From positions 1 through 11,829 of the forward strand of contig USAB01000054.1 of NCBI GenBank assembly GCA_900552585.1: a DNA stretch of 11,829 nucleotides. The letters run 5' to 3'. Source of the DNA: an uncultured Coriobacteriaceae bacterium (GTDB lineage Bacteria > Actinomycetota > Coriobacteriia > Coriobacteriales > Eggerthellaceae). Shown here one piece after another: positions 1-6,947 of the stretch (positions are counted from its first letter, which is position 1; the number at the start of each line of letters is the position of its first letter). A model generated the notes under the pieces. The model searched no databases. It saw only the letters and a program-made list of their open reading frames with translations, and was not told where the DNA came from. Both the position numbers and the translations under genes were made by a program.

Positions 1-25
1 CTCGATTCCTGATCTAGGAACCGAG
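1..25. other. Imperfect hairpin at window edge
   Basis: Arms CTCG (1-4) and CGAG (22-25) plus TTCCT (6-10) and AGGAA (16-20) pair around a five-base loop, with one A/C mismatch. It lies 33 bases before the first start codon. It could be an operator, a leader hairpin or the tail of an upstream terminator. No T-run follows on the plus strand, and the window begins inside the structure, so its full extent cannot be judged. Confidence 0.3.
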
Positions 26-57
26 AGAAACGATGCACGCGTGAGAGGAAGCCGATT

Positions 58-738
58 ATGGAATTCTTCGTTGAGAAAGCCGTGCTAGATGCCGGCGTAA
101 AAATACGATTTGCCGTGGTAGAGGGGCTGGACAACACCGTCGAGAGCCCTCTCTGGCACGATGAGCGCAAGCAGATGCTGGCAAGACTGCGGGAACGCTA
201 TCGGGATTTCGACGTCCATGCCGACCCCATCCTAGAGGGCTACCATCTGCTGCACGACAAAACAGGCGTGAAGCGCCGCAAGAACGTGCCCGCCAGCATC
301 AACCTCATCAAGCAGCTGGAAAAGAACGGCGACCTGCCCTTCATCAACCAGGTGGTGGATATCTACAACATCATCTCGCTGGATACGAAACTGGCGCTGG
401 GCGCCCACGACATGGATCGCGTGGACGGCAACGTTATCCTACGCTTCTCGAACGGCACGGAACGCTACGTGCCGCTGGGACAGACGGATCCCGTCCCCGT
501 GGCCCCGCATGAATACTGCTACTGCGATGCGTCGAACGAGGTGCTCTGCCGCTTGGAGGTACGCCAGGTGAATAAGACGGCGGTAAGCGAACAGACGCAC
601 AACGTGTTCTACATCGTGCAGGGCAACCAGGCCACGCCCGCCGTGCTGCTGCGGCAGACGGCGCAGCGCATCGTGGACACCACCACGCGCCTGTGCGGCG
701 GCGTGGGCGGCGTCGTGACGCCTGCCGTGCTCTCGTAA
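58..738 (+). CDS. Solo B3/4 domain protein (PheRS beta editing-domain-like)
   Basis: A 226-residue cytosolic protein resembling the stand-alone B3/4 domain family (COG3382, PF03483), related to the editing domain of the phenylalanyl-tRNA synthetase beta subunit. The family signature is the stretch around residues 78-135: a conserved Ser-Ile-Asn helix, LPFINQVVDIYN, then a strand with LGAHD and a D-G-N-V-x-L-R-F strand. These domains are thought to bind or edit misacylated tRNA or related aminoacyl compounds, but most solo members have no assigned substrate. The ATG follows GAGAGGAAG at good spacing. Length is typical and the frame is intact. No signal peptide or membrane segment is visible. 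It seems to be monocistronic and converges on the radical SAM gene. Confidence 0.82.
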   Translation: MEFFVEKAVLDAGVKIRFAVVEGLDNTVESPLWHDERKQMLARLRERYRDFDVHADPILEGYHLLHDKTGVKRRKNVPASINLIKQLEKNGDLPFINQVVDIYNIISLDTKLALGAHDMDRVDGNVILRFSNGTERYVPLGQTDPVPVAPHEYCYCDASNEVLCRLEVRQVNKTAVSEQTHNVFYIVQGNQATPAVLLRQTAQRIVDTTTRLCGGVGGVVTPAVLS

Positions 739-740
739 GC

Positions 741-777
741 GAAAAGCCCGCCGTCCCAAGTCATCGGGACGGCGGGC
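741..777 (-). terminator. Strong terminator between convergent genes
   Basis: A perfect 12-bp GC-rich stem (746-757 with 766-777) closes an eight-base loop. On the minus strand the stem is followed by TTTTC, so it is best placed to end transcription of the radical SAM gene. On the plus strand the As precede the stem and no T-run follows, but the hairpin may also slow transcription leaving the B3/4 gene. Confidence 0.8.
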
Positions 778-824
778 CAGGAGGGTACTGCCCTATCCGG
801 AACCGGCGGAATCGAATCGCAGAA

Positions 825-2177
825 TCAGTGGTAGAACTTGCCCATCTTATGGTCTTCCGCCCACAGCTTCTCAGCGGTGGGCACCCAGTTCCGCGCGTAC
901 TCCTTGCAGCGGTCGCTCAGCATCTCCGCCGTCTCCTCGCCTTCGAGGTTCGACGAATGCGCGCCCGTCTCCTTCACCATGCGCGGTAGGATCTCGGGAT
1001 TCTCCAGCATGGGGCAGGGGCGCAGCATGTTGTCATTGAAGGGCTGGCCGTCGTGGTACGCCATGAACAGCGGCCGGCGCAGCGCGTCCAGCAGCGGCAT
1101 GTCGTGGATGTTCGAGTCGCTAAAGTGCACGAACACGCACGGATCCACGTCGCCTGCGGCGTTGATGTGCAGGTAGCGACGGCCGCCGGCAATGCAGCCC
1201 TGCACGAACTGGCCGTCGTTCTGGAAGTCCATGGCGAAAATGGGCTTCGTCATGCGGATCTCGCGCGAGCGATGGTACATCTTCTCGCGCTGCTCGGGCG
1301 TGCACATGAGCTGGATGTTCGCATCGGACCCAACGGGCATGTAGTGGAAGTACCAGATGAACGACGCGCCCAGCGAAACCACCCTGTCAATGAATTCGTC
1401 GCTGGAAACGGCGTCCACGTTCTCGCTGGTATAGAACGCGGAGATGCCGAACGGCAGATGGTTCTCATGCAGCAGGCTCATGGCCTTCATGACCTTCTGG
1501 TACGTGCCCTGGCCGCGACGGAAGTCCGTGGTCTCCTCGTTGCCCTCAAGGCTGATGGCCGGCACGAAGTTGCCCACTTCCAGCATATCGTCGCAGAATT
1601 TCTGGTCGATCAGTGTGCCGTTCGTGAAGCACAGGAACACGCAGTCATTGTGCTTGCGGCACAGCTCGATGATGTCCTTCTTGCGCACCAGCGGCTCGCC
1701 GCCCGTATAGATGTACAGGTAGACGCCCAGGTCCTTGCCCTGCTGGACGATGCTGTCGATGTCGTCGAAGCTCAGGTTCAGGCGATTGCCGTAATCGGCC
1801 GCCCAGCAGCCCTTGCAGTGCAGGTTGCACGCACTGGTGGGATCCAGCAGAATGGTCCACGGAATGTTGCACTGGTACTTCTTGCGCATCTTCGCCTGCT
1901 GCTGCCATCCCAGCACGCCGGCGTACAGCAGGAAGTTGATGACCAGCTTGTTCGTGACGTCCTCGTCGATAGTGTCGCCGAACGTGTACATCATTTGGTA
2001 CACGTTGTCGTCGGGATTGTCCAGATGCTCGTGAATGGCATCCATCTGATGCGGGAACGTTTTATAGGCAACCGCATCGGCGATCTTCGTCAGCGTGCCC
2101 AAAGAAGGATCGTTGCTTTCCCGCAAGCGATTGAGTTCATTCAAGATGATCTTCTCAAGAGCCTTGTGCCTGCGCAT
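825..2177 (-). CDS. Radical SAM enzyme with SPASM-like C-terminus
   Basis: A 450-residue radical SAM protein. The cluster-binding CxxxCxxC motif is Cys117, Cys121 and Cys124 within DPTSACNLHCKGCW; the SAM-contacting GGEP is at 159-162. C-terminal cysteines (Cys328, Cys347 in a GDVDPC context, Cys388 in RPCP, Cys424) suggest at least one auxiliary iron-sulfur cluster, as in SPASM or Twitch domains. About 100 residues, mostly helical, precede the barrel. The ATG at 2177 is preferred over a longer in-frame start at 2240 because AAGGGGGA sits just before it. The family is common in anaerobic Clostridia and Coriobacteriia, usually annotated without a function. The upstream genes encode an acyltransferase and a methyltransferase, so a lipid or small-molecule substrate is possible. 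Family is sure; substrate is not. Confidence 0.88.
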   Translation of the reverse strand: MRRHKALEKIILNELNRLRESNDPSLGTLTKIADAVAYKTFPHQMDAIHEHLDNPDDNVYQMMYTFGDTIDEDVTNKLVINFLLYAGVLGWQQQAKMRKKYQCNIPWTILLDPTSACNLHCKGCWAADYGNRLNLSFDDIDSIVQQGKDLGVYLYIYTGGEPLVRKKDIIELCRKHNDCVFLCFTNGTLIDQKFCDDMLEVGNFVPAISLEGNEETTDFRRGQGTYQKVMKAMSLLHENHLPFGISAFYTSENVDAVSSDEFIDRVVSLGASFIWYFHYMPVGSDANIQLMCTPEQREKMYHRSREIRMTKPIFAMDFQNDGQFVQGCIAGGRRYLHINAAGDVDPCVFVHFSDSNIHDMPLLDALRRPLFMAYHDGQPFNDNMLRPCPMLENPEILPRMVKETGAHSSNLEGEETAEMLSDRCKEYARNWVPTAEKLWAEDHKMGKFYH

Positions 2178-2381
2178 ACATTCCCCCTTTGCGGTCTGCC
2201 CCATGCATCCGGCAGGCGAAAGGCGCCCGTCGGAAGGCACCGGGCGAACCGTCCCGCGCCTTACGTATTGGTCTTTACAATGATCGATTTTACGACAAGC
2301 TACGCCCCAGATATGGTTTGTAAGAGAATGGAAAACTTTGTTACTTTACGCGGCGGCACGGGGTTCGCGAAGCGGGGCCGA

Positions 2382-2407
2382 GAGCGCGGCTAAGCGGCAG
2401 CGCGCTC
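2382..2407 (-). other. GC-rich hairpin after methyltransferase gene
   Basis: A perfect 7-bp inverted repeat (GAGCGCG at 2382-2388, CGCGCTC at 2401-2407) with a 12-base loop begins 16 bases past the methyltransferase stop. No T-run follows on the minus strand, so it is not a classical terminator. It may attenuate or protect the 3' end of the transcript. The rest of the 2178-2422 gap includes an AT-rich stretch (about 2275-2350) that may hold a separate promoter for the radical SAM gene; no convincing -35/-10 pair was found. Confidence 0.3.
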
Positions 2408-2422
2408 GCCGGAACGGCAAGC

Positions 2423-3259
2423 TCACAGCTTGTCGGCGCGGAATTCGGTATGCACCATGAACAGCTTGTCGCGTTTCGAGCGAATGTAGAGCCGCGTGAC
2501 AGGGTTGTAGCGTACGCCCTCCACGGGATACCCCTCCAAGTAGCTCCTCTGCATCGTGTTCACCAGGCGGTCGGACCAGGCAGGCAGTTGCTGCGGCGCA
2601 TCGTCAAGGCAGAACGCCATACGCGTGTCGTTATCCGTGTTGCTCACGTGCCCGTTGCCGTCCTTCAGCTCCTTCTTGCTGACGGTATCGAAGACGAGCG
2701 TCGCCCCGGGGAAACGGGCCGCCATGTCCGTCACAAGGCGCTTGATCTCCGTGGATGCGAAATAGTGGAACACGCCCCCGGCAATGAAGATGGCACCGCA
2801 GGGCGGATTGAACGGAATCTCGTCGAACCAGCGGTGGTCCGTAAGATCGCAGGCGATGTTCCGCTCGTTCGCACCCGCTTCTATGTACTTCTCGCGGCAC
2901 GCAATGACATCGGGAAGATCAAGGTTCACCCAGACATTGCGCGTATTGCCCATCTGGCGGCGAAGGCACGAAAGGCCCGCGCCCATTTCCACCACCACGG
3001 CATCGGGATGCTCCCGCAGGTACCATTCGATCTCCTTCGCGAAATCGTACTGGCGTATCGCGCCGGCCAAGCAGGCGCACTCCATGCGGTAGAAGACCGT
3101 GGGCGGCTTCGTCTGCCCCATCTCCCGCAGGATGCGCGCGGCATCATGGTCGGGCAGGATCTGCGGCAGCTTCTCCACCGCCAGCGCCCGGCACCACAGC
3201 GGTATGCAGAGCGTGCGCTCAACGCTGTTCTTGTCGAACTCTTCCTGTTGAACCGCCAT
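2423..3259 (-). CDS. LCM-family class I SAM-dependent methyltransferase
   Basis: A 278-residue protein of the leucine carboxyl methyltransferase-like group (PF04072, COG3315), whose bacterial members methylate small molecules, often carboxyl or hydroxyl groups. The SAM-binding motif I is VVVEMGAGLSCL (88-99). The following acidic strand end is VNLDLPDV (111-118). CDLTD (137-141) and the AGGVFHYF segment (160-167, equivalent to the family's EGVLMYL) complete the Rossmann fold. It begins 12 bases after the plsY-like stop, with AAGGAG overlapping that TGA, so the two are translationally coupled. No export signal is seen. The substrate is unknown; genes of this type also occur in natural-product clusters, but no such cluster is visible here. 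Confidence 0.82.
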   Translation of the reverse strand: MAVQQEEFDKNSVERTLCIPLWCRALAVEKLPQILPDHDAARILREMGQTKPPTVFYRMECACLAGAIRQYDFAKEIEWYLREHPDAVVVEMGAGLSCLRRQMGNTRNVWVNLDLPDVIACREKYIEAGANERNIACDLTDHRWFDEIPFNPPCGAIFIAGGVFHYFASTEIKRLVTDMAARFPGATLVFDTVSKKELKDGNGHVSNTDNDTRMAFCLDDAPQQLPAWSDRLVNTMQRSYLEGYPVEGVRYNPVTRLYIRSKRDKLFMVHTEFRADKL

Positions 3260-3271
3260 GGAAACGCTCCT

Positions 3272-3895
3272 TCATCCCCGTCCGCGATACCAGGTGACCG
3301 CGGCCAGCACTGCCAATGCCGCCGAAAAAGCCAGGATCTCCGCAGGCGCCGCGACAACCGCCAGCTCGGCCGCGAACACGCAGACAATGAGAAGCGCTGC
3401 CACACCCAGCCGATGCGACGCCGCCACCACCGCCAGGCCCACCAGGCAGGCAAGGCCGCCCAGCACCGGGTTGAACAGGATGACGGCAGAGCACGTGGCG
3501 GTCACGCCCTTGCCTCCGGCAAAGCCGTGCCAGAAGGGGAAGTCGTGGCCCAGCACCGCGCCGATGCCGGCATAGACCGTGGACAGGCAGCCGGAATGCG
3601 GGAACGCAATGCCCCCGGGGCATCCCACCAGCGGCTGCAGCATCTCCCCCGCATACGGAAGGGAAGCGCACGCGGCTGCTGCAAGCGCCACGGCCAGGAT
3701 GGTTTTCGCAATGTCGCCCGCCAGCACAACGGCCGCCCATTTCGCGCCCAGCTGGGCGCCTACATTCGCCATGCCGGGATTATGCGAACCCACGGCGAAC
3801 GCGCTCTTTCCCACATGCCGGCACATCACGGCATCGGCCGTAAGGAAGCACCCGCACGCATACCCGATAACCAGGCAGATTACCCGCGCAAGCAT
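3272..3895 (-). CDS. plsY: PlsY-type glycerol-3-phosphate acyltransferase (variant)
   Basis: A 207-residue polytopic membrane protein like PlsY, which transfers an acyl group from acyl-phosphate to glycerol-3-phosphate to make lysophosphatidate. Motif 1 is GSHNPGMANVG (36-46) and motif 2 is GHDFPFWHGFAGGKGV (116-131); the GGKG loop is intact. Motif 1 differs from the usual GSGNxGATNxxR: the Thr is Ala and the Arg is not evident, so this may be a divergent paralog. Five or so hydrophobic segments fit the family, and length is normal. The ATG at 3895 follows a perfect GGAGGT. The frame is open upstream into an AraC-like HTH with no stop, giving an apparent 357-residue fusion, but the internal ribosome site argues for a separate protein. 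Confidence 0.8.
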   Translation of the reverse strand: MLARVICLVIGYACGCFLTADAVMCRHVGKSAFAVGSHNPGMANVGAQLGAKWAAVVLAGDIAKTILAVALAAAACASLPYAGEMLQPLVGCPGGIAFPHSGCLSTVYAGIGAVLGHDFPFWHGFAGGKGVTATCSAVILFNPVLGGLACLVGLAVVAASHRLGVAALLIVCVFAAELAVVAAPAEILAFSAALAVLAAVTWYRGRG

Positions 3896-4345
3896 GGCCG
3901 CACCTCCTTCGATCCCCCGATGCGTCCAGTGTAGTCCTTGCCGGGAAGCCGGTCGGACACGCGGCGGAATAAGTCGCGCGTCGCAGCCGCGGGCGGAATC
4001 GCCCTCGCGCTGCGCACCGTGCGCGCGTCGCCCGTGCGGCGCGCCGGCACGGACGCCAACGCATTCAGCCGCGAAGCTGCTTTGGAAACGGTAGCCTACC
4101 TTGTTCGAGATCTTGCCGATGACATCGTCCGACTCCACCAACAGGCGCTTCGCCTCTTCGATGCGCAATTCCGTCAGACGGTCCCCGATGCTCTTTCCCG
4201 TTGCGTCGCGATAGTCGCAGCAGAGCTTCGTGCGGCTCACGAACATCTGCCGCGCCAAGTCATCCAAGCTGGGCGGATTGGCAAGAGACTCCGACAAGAT
4301 GGCATCCACCTTCGCCGCCAATTCGTCTTGCCGCTCTGGGCCCAC
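3880..4345 (-). pseudogene. AraC-type HTH regulator, apparently frameshifted
   Basis: The GTG at 4345 follows GAGG and opens a short protein with an AraC/XylS-type DNA-binding domain: LDDLARQMFVSRTKLC (first HTH), IEEAKRLLVES, then IGKISNKVGYRFQSSFAA (second HTH). There is no separate ligand-binding domain. After SSFAA, near 4070-4080, the frame loses AraC similarity and runs without a stop into the acyltransferase gene. Shifting one base gives another open frame ending in TAA at 3880, overlapping the acyltransferase start by 16 bases. My hand count of third-position GC over this stretch is about 86% in the shifted frame against 67% in the unshifted one. I infer a frameshift, either real or a sequencing error. 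It probably regulated the downstream genes. Confidence 0.5.
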
Positions 4346-4480
4346 TCCTGCACCTCGCTTTTCCGTCGAAAGTTTAGTTTTACATAATCTATATATGTGT
4401 TTCTAATATATATAGGCATAGCTAACATTTTTGACGAGGAACGGAGTAAACACAAGGGAAGGAGCTATACCGATGGGATA
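4346..4480. promoter_or_regulatory. AT-rich upstream region of the HTH gene
   Basis: This is the most AT-rich part of the left half, with alternating TATATA stretches at about 4386-4415. It includes the inverted repeat ACATA/TATGT around the TATATA core and several TATATT or TAATAT hexamers on both strands. It must hold the promoter of the minus-strand HTH and acyltransferase genes. On the plus strand TTTACA, a 19-base gap and TAATAT precede a good ribosome site (GGAAGGAG, 4457-4464) that leads only to ATG-GGA-TAA. No single promoter stands out. Confidence 0.4.
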
Positions 4481-4540
4481 AATGAACGATTGCAAAAACA
4501 ATCGGCACGCATTCGAACGTGTCGAGCAGGCCGGTATAAC

Positions 4541-4569
4541 AAAGAAAGCCGCCCCGTCAATCGGGCGGC
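4541..4569 (-). terminator. Rho-independent terminator of the BASS transporter gene
   Basis: On the minus strand GCCGCCC (4569-4563) pairs with GGGCGGC (4554-4548) around an eight-base loop, followed by TTTCTTTG. It lies about 100 bases past the transporter stop, with the right orientation for that gene. The 4482-4667 interval otherwise shows no convincing gene. Confidence 0.75.
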
Positions 4570-4667
4570 CCCCTGCATTCAGACGCAGGGTGCAACCCGA
4601 AAGGCGAAGCGGCCTTCAGGCGGATTGGCGGGCAGCGGGAACTTCGCGTCGCCCGCAGGCACTGCGG

Positions 4668-5729
4668 CTAGTCGACAGCGGACTCCGAAGCAACAGCGGC
4701 TTTTGCAGCCTGCGGAACGCCGGACGCACCGGCCTTCCCAGCTTTGCGATCATCCCAGGCGGCAAAAGCATTTGCCAGGATGGTGCCGCTGATGGAATGC
4801 CACACGCACGACACGGCGCAGATGATGGCGGCCTGCGGCATGGCGGCGAACTGGGCAGTGGTGGTGGCCAGGTTCGTGGCCAGGCCGGCGTTCTGCATGC
4901 CCACTTCCAATGCAAGCGTGCGCTTCTTAGGCACGTTCATGTGCGTCAGCTTGCCGGCAGCATAGCCCAGCGCATAGCCGATAGCGTTGTGCATGAACAC
5001 GGCTGCGAAGATGACCAAGCCGGACGTGAAGAACAGCGAACCCTGCGAAGAGGTGACGCCGCCCACAACGCATGCCAGGCCCAGGACGGCCACGCCGGGC
5101 ATGCACTGCGCAACCTGGCGATACGCGGCGTTCGATTCCAGCTTCCAGTTCAGCAGGAAGCCCACGATCACGGGAAGAATGACCGTCTCGCAGATGGACA
5201 GGAACATGGGCAGCGGAGCAAGCGCGATATTGATGCCGTTTGCCATCTGCATGACCAGGAACGGCGTCATAAGCGGTGCCAGCAGTGTGGAAACCGTGCT
5301 CAGACCCACGGAATACGCCACGTCGCCATGGCACAGATAGCTCATGATGTTCGAGGACACGCCGCCAGGACAGCAGCCCACCAGGATCAACCCCAGCGCC
5401 AGCGCATCAGGCAGGTTCAGCAGATGACAGATGAACAGCGCAGAGAAAGGCATGATCAGATACTGGGCAATGGCGCCCATGCAGATGTCGAACGGGCGCT
5501 CGGCCAAGATCTTGAAGTCATGCCGGGTCAGCGTCAGCCCCATGCAGAACATGATGAAACCGATAATCAGCGATTGCCACGTGAATCCGTTTCCCAGGGG
5601 ATCCACGAACAGCTTCGTGTTCACCCACGCCATCATGGCCGGCCAAATAAGCGTCAGCACCGCCACGGCGATGACGAAAAACGCCGATTTGCTGGACAGC
5701 ACCTGGCTTACTTTCTGCAACGCTTTCAT
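4668..5729 (-). CDS. BASS-family sodium-dependent organic anion transporter
   Basis: A 353-residue inner-membrane protein of the bile acid:sodium symporter (BASS/ASBT) family, with about ten hydrophobic segments. The family signatures are CPGG at 120-123 followed by SSNIMSYL, and EVGMQNAGLA (275-284), whose Glu275 and Gln279 correspond to sodium-site residues in bacterial ASBT structures. The C-terminal tail (about 325-353) is polar and Ala/Ser-rich. The ATG follows GGAAAGAAGGAAAG. Family substrates include bile acids, pyruvate, pantoate and other organic acids, so the family name does not fix the substrate. A T-box leader implies control by tRNA charging, which favours an amino acid, 2-oxo acid or precursor as cargo. 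It appears to be transcribed alone. Confidence 0.88.
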   Translation of the reverse strand: MKALQKVSQVLSSKSAFFVIAVAVLTLIWPAMMAWVNTKLFVDPLGNGFTWQSLIIGFIMFCMGLTLTRHDFKILAERPFDICMGAIAQYLIMPFSALFICHLLNLPDALALGLILVGCCPGGVSSNIMSYLCHGDVAYSVGLSTVSTLLAPLMTPFLVMQMANGINIALAPLPMFLSICETVILPVIVGFLLNWKLESNAAYRQVAQCMPGVAVLGLACVVGGVTSSQGSLFFTSGLVIFAAVFMHNAIGYALGYAAGKLTHMNVPKKRTLALEVGMQNAGLATNLATTTAQFAAMPQAAIICAVSCVWHSISGTILANAFAAWDDRKAGKAGASGVPQAAKAAVASESAVD

Positions 5730-5756
5730 TCTTTCCTTCTTTCCTCAGCGCGCAAT

Positions 5757-5793
5757 AAAAAATCCCCCGCAGCCCGACCAAGGCTACGAGGGA
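5757..5793 (-). terminator. T-box leader terminator
   Basis: A 12-bp stem (5793-5782 with 5774-5763) containing two G-U pairs closes a seven-base loop and is followed by six Ts (5762-5757). It shares the TCCC segment with the T-box antiterminator, so the two structures exclude each other. It lies 27 bases before the BASS start codon. Confidence 0.88.
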
Positions 5794-6010
5794 CGAATCG
5801 TTGGATCCGCGGTACCACCCACATTCCATACGGCTTGTGCCGCATGACGCTCTACGCACCATCATGCGCTTTTCCTAACGGGGAATCCCGGCAAAGCCTA
5901 CTGTTATTTCAGCCCGCTTCTCGGAGAGGATGGCCATCTGTGTCCTGCAGGCCGGCTTCCATCGTGCCCGGCTCGCTGTACTGCGGTTTCGCAGCGACTA
6001 TGTTCTCGTC
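5757..6010 (-). promoter_or_regulatory. T-box riboswitch leader
   Basis: T-box leaders bind a specific uncharged tRNA and then favour an antiterminator. The T-box GGGTGGTACCGCGG lies at 5820-5807 (minus strand), with the partner CGTCCC at 5795-5790. Stem I begins near GACGAGAACA (6010-6001). Its apical part pairs GCCGG (5972-5968) with CCGGC (5955-5951), with a GATGGAAG distal loop and an AGCGA bulge like the conserved AGAGA. After Stem I come AACAGTAGG (5904-5897), CCCCGTTA, and a GCATGA/TCATGC hairpin near 5868-5843. Aligned to glyQS spacing (specifier, six bases, GAG), the specifier would be ATC (5931-5929), for isoleucine. TGG, GCC and ATG nearby are alternatives. Element: high confidence; amino acid: low. 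Confidence 0.9.
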
Positions 6011-6038
6011 AATGAATTTCCTATTCGGTTGTGCGCTC

Positions 6039-6066
6039 ATTGTAGGACGGCGAATGTTAGATGCAA
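6039..6066 (-). promoter_or_regulatory. Likely promoter of the T-box/BASS transcript
   Basis: On the minus strand TTGCAT (6066-6061), a 16-base spacer and TACAAT (6044-6039) form a plausible sigma-70-type promoter. Transcription would start about 20 bases before Stem I, which fits a T-box leader. The -10 is strong and the -35 weak. Confidence 0.55.
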
Positions 6067-6197
6067 GTAACGCCACAATTCGCACACATCGAAGGCGCTC
6101 CTTCCCGTCCATGGACGCAAACGCACGTCCCACTGCACTTCGCAAAGCCGTTCGACCGCCTATCCCCTTATTCCCTACCCCCTTCACACCAACTGCT

Positions 6198-6203
6198 TAT
6201 AAT
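6198..6203 (+). promoter_or_regulatory. -10 element of the glutathione peroxidase gene
   Basis: A perfect TATAAT lies 32 bases before the ATG, giving a leader of about 25 bases. No clear -35 hexamer is present 16-18 bases upstream, so an activator or sequence around the -10 may compensate. It is divergent from the BASS promoter. Confidence 0.5.
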
Positions 6204-6235
6204 CCAATCGCACACAGTCAAGCGAAAGGACCGAC

Positions 6236-6778
6236 ATGAGCTTTTTCCATTACGCCGTCCTGAAGAAGGATGGCACCCCGCAAGTGCTTACCGATTACGA
6301 GGGCAAGGTCTGCCTTATCGTGAACACCGCCACCGGCTGCGGCTTCACCCCGCAATACGAAGATCTGGAACGCCTGTACGCCACCTATAAGGACCAGGGC
6401 TTCGAGATTCTGGACTTCCCCTGCAACCAGTTCGCCAATCAGGCGCCCGAATCCGACGAGGAAATTGGGAAATTCTGCCAGGTGAAATTCGGCACAGAGT
6501 TCCCTCAGTTCAAAAAAGTCGACGTCAACGGCGACACCGCCGACCGACTGTTTGTAGACCTTGCCACGGCAAAGCCGTTCCAGGGATTCGGCGACAGCGA
6601 ACAGGCGCACGCCTTGGAGAAGTTCGCGGATCAGAACAACAAACAGTTCGGCGACCGCGCATATATCAAATGGAATTTCACCAAGTTCCTCATCGACCGC
6701 AAGGGTAACCTTATCGACCGCTTCGAGCCCACCGCCGATATGGCCGAAGTCGAAGAAGCCGTCAAGGCCCTGCTGTAA
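6236..6778 (+). CDS. Glutathione peroxidase family, two-cysteine thiol peroxidase
   Basis: A 180-residue thioredoxin-fold peroxidase that reduces hydrogen peroxide and organic hydroperoxides. The peroxidatic Cys35 is in NTATGCGFTPQY; the rest of the catalytic tetrad is Gln69 (FANQAP), Trp146 and Asn147 (KWNF). It is Cys- and not Sec-dependent. Cys81, in FCQVKFG, aligns with the resolving cysteine of yeast and plant GPx-like proteins, so the likely reductant is thioredoxin rather than glutathione. Cys63 is in the conserved FPCNQF motif. The ATG is preceded by AAAGGA. No signal peptide. It appears to be a single-gene unit for oxidative stress defence in a probably anaerobic host; no clear terminator follows. 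Confidence 0.93.
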   Translation: MSFFHYAVLKKDGTPQVLTDYEGKVCLIVNTATGCGFTPQYEDLERLYATYKDQGFEILDFPCNQFANQAPESDEEIGKFCQVKFGTEFPQFKKVDVNGDTADRLFVDLATAKPFQGFGDSEQAHALEKFADQNNKQFGDRAYIKWNFTKFLIDRKGNLIDRFEPTADMAEVEEAVKALL

Positions 6779-6857
6779 ACACCAACTCGCATAATAGGAA
6801 AAACCAGGCTCCCCCTACCTGCCTTTCACTATTGATGTCGGCTTAGGGGCGTTGGCT

Positions 6858-6921
6858 TTGGACAATTGCCGCCAATAGTCCAGCTCAAAACCTAAGACAA
6901 TGGTGTAAATTCAATCTTAGG
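6858..6921. promoter_or_regulatory. Two inverted repeats before the pilus operon
   Basis: The first is TGGAC-A-ATTG (6859-6868) with CAAT-A-GTCCA (6873-6882): nine pairs, one A/A mismatch and a four-base loop. The second is CCTAAGA (6891-6897) with TCTTAGG (6915-6921) and a 17-base spacer. A further CTTAGG is at 6842-6847. They lie in the AT-richer gap between the peroxidase and pilus genes, with no T-run after either, so operator sites for pilus control are more likely than terminators. No promoter hexamers could be fixed with confidence. Confidence 0.4.
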
Positions 6922-6947
6922 GATTGTGTACTGATTGAGAATTGAAG

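Noticed and set aside
1053..2393. 446-codon plus-strand frame antisense to the radical SAM gene
   Set aside because: The minus strand carries clear family motifs; the plus-strand frame has none and is rich in Val, His and Gln.
3272..4345. True fusion of an AraC HTH with an acyltransferase
   Set aside because: A perfect ribosome site and ATG precede the acyltransferase, and the linker has no protein-like character in that frame.
4482..6239. Long 585-codon plus-strand frame
   Set aside because: It lies antisense to the BASS gene and the T-box leader; composition is Arg/His/Gln-rich, as expected of a GC-rich shadow frame.
6800..6832. Minus-strand hairpin followed by six Ts after the peroxidase gene
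   Set aside because: The stem is only four pairs and no minus-strand gene lies upstream of it.
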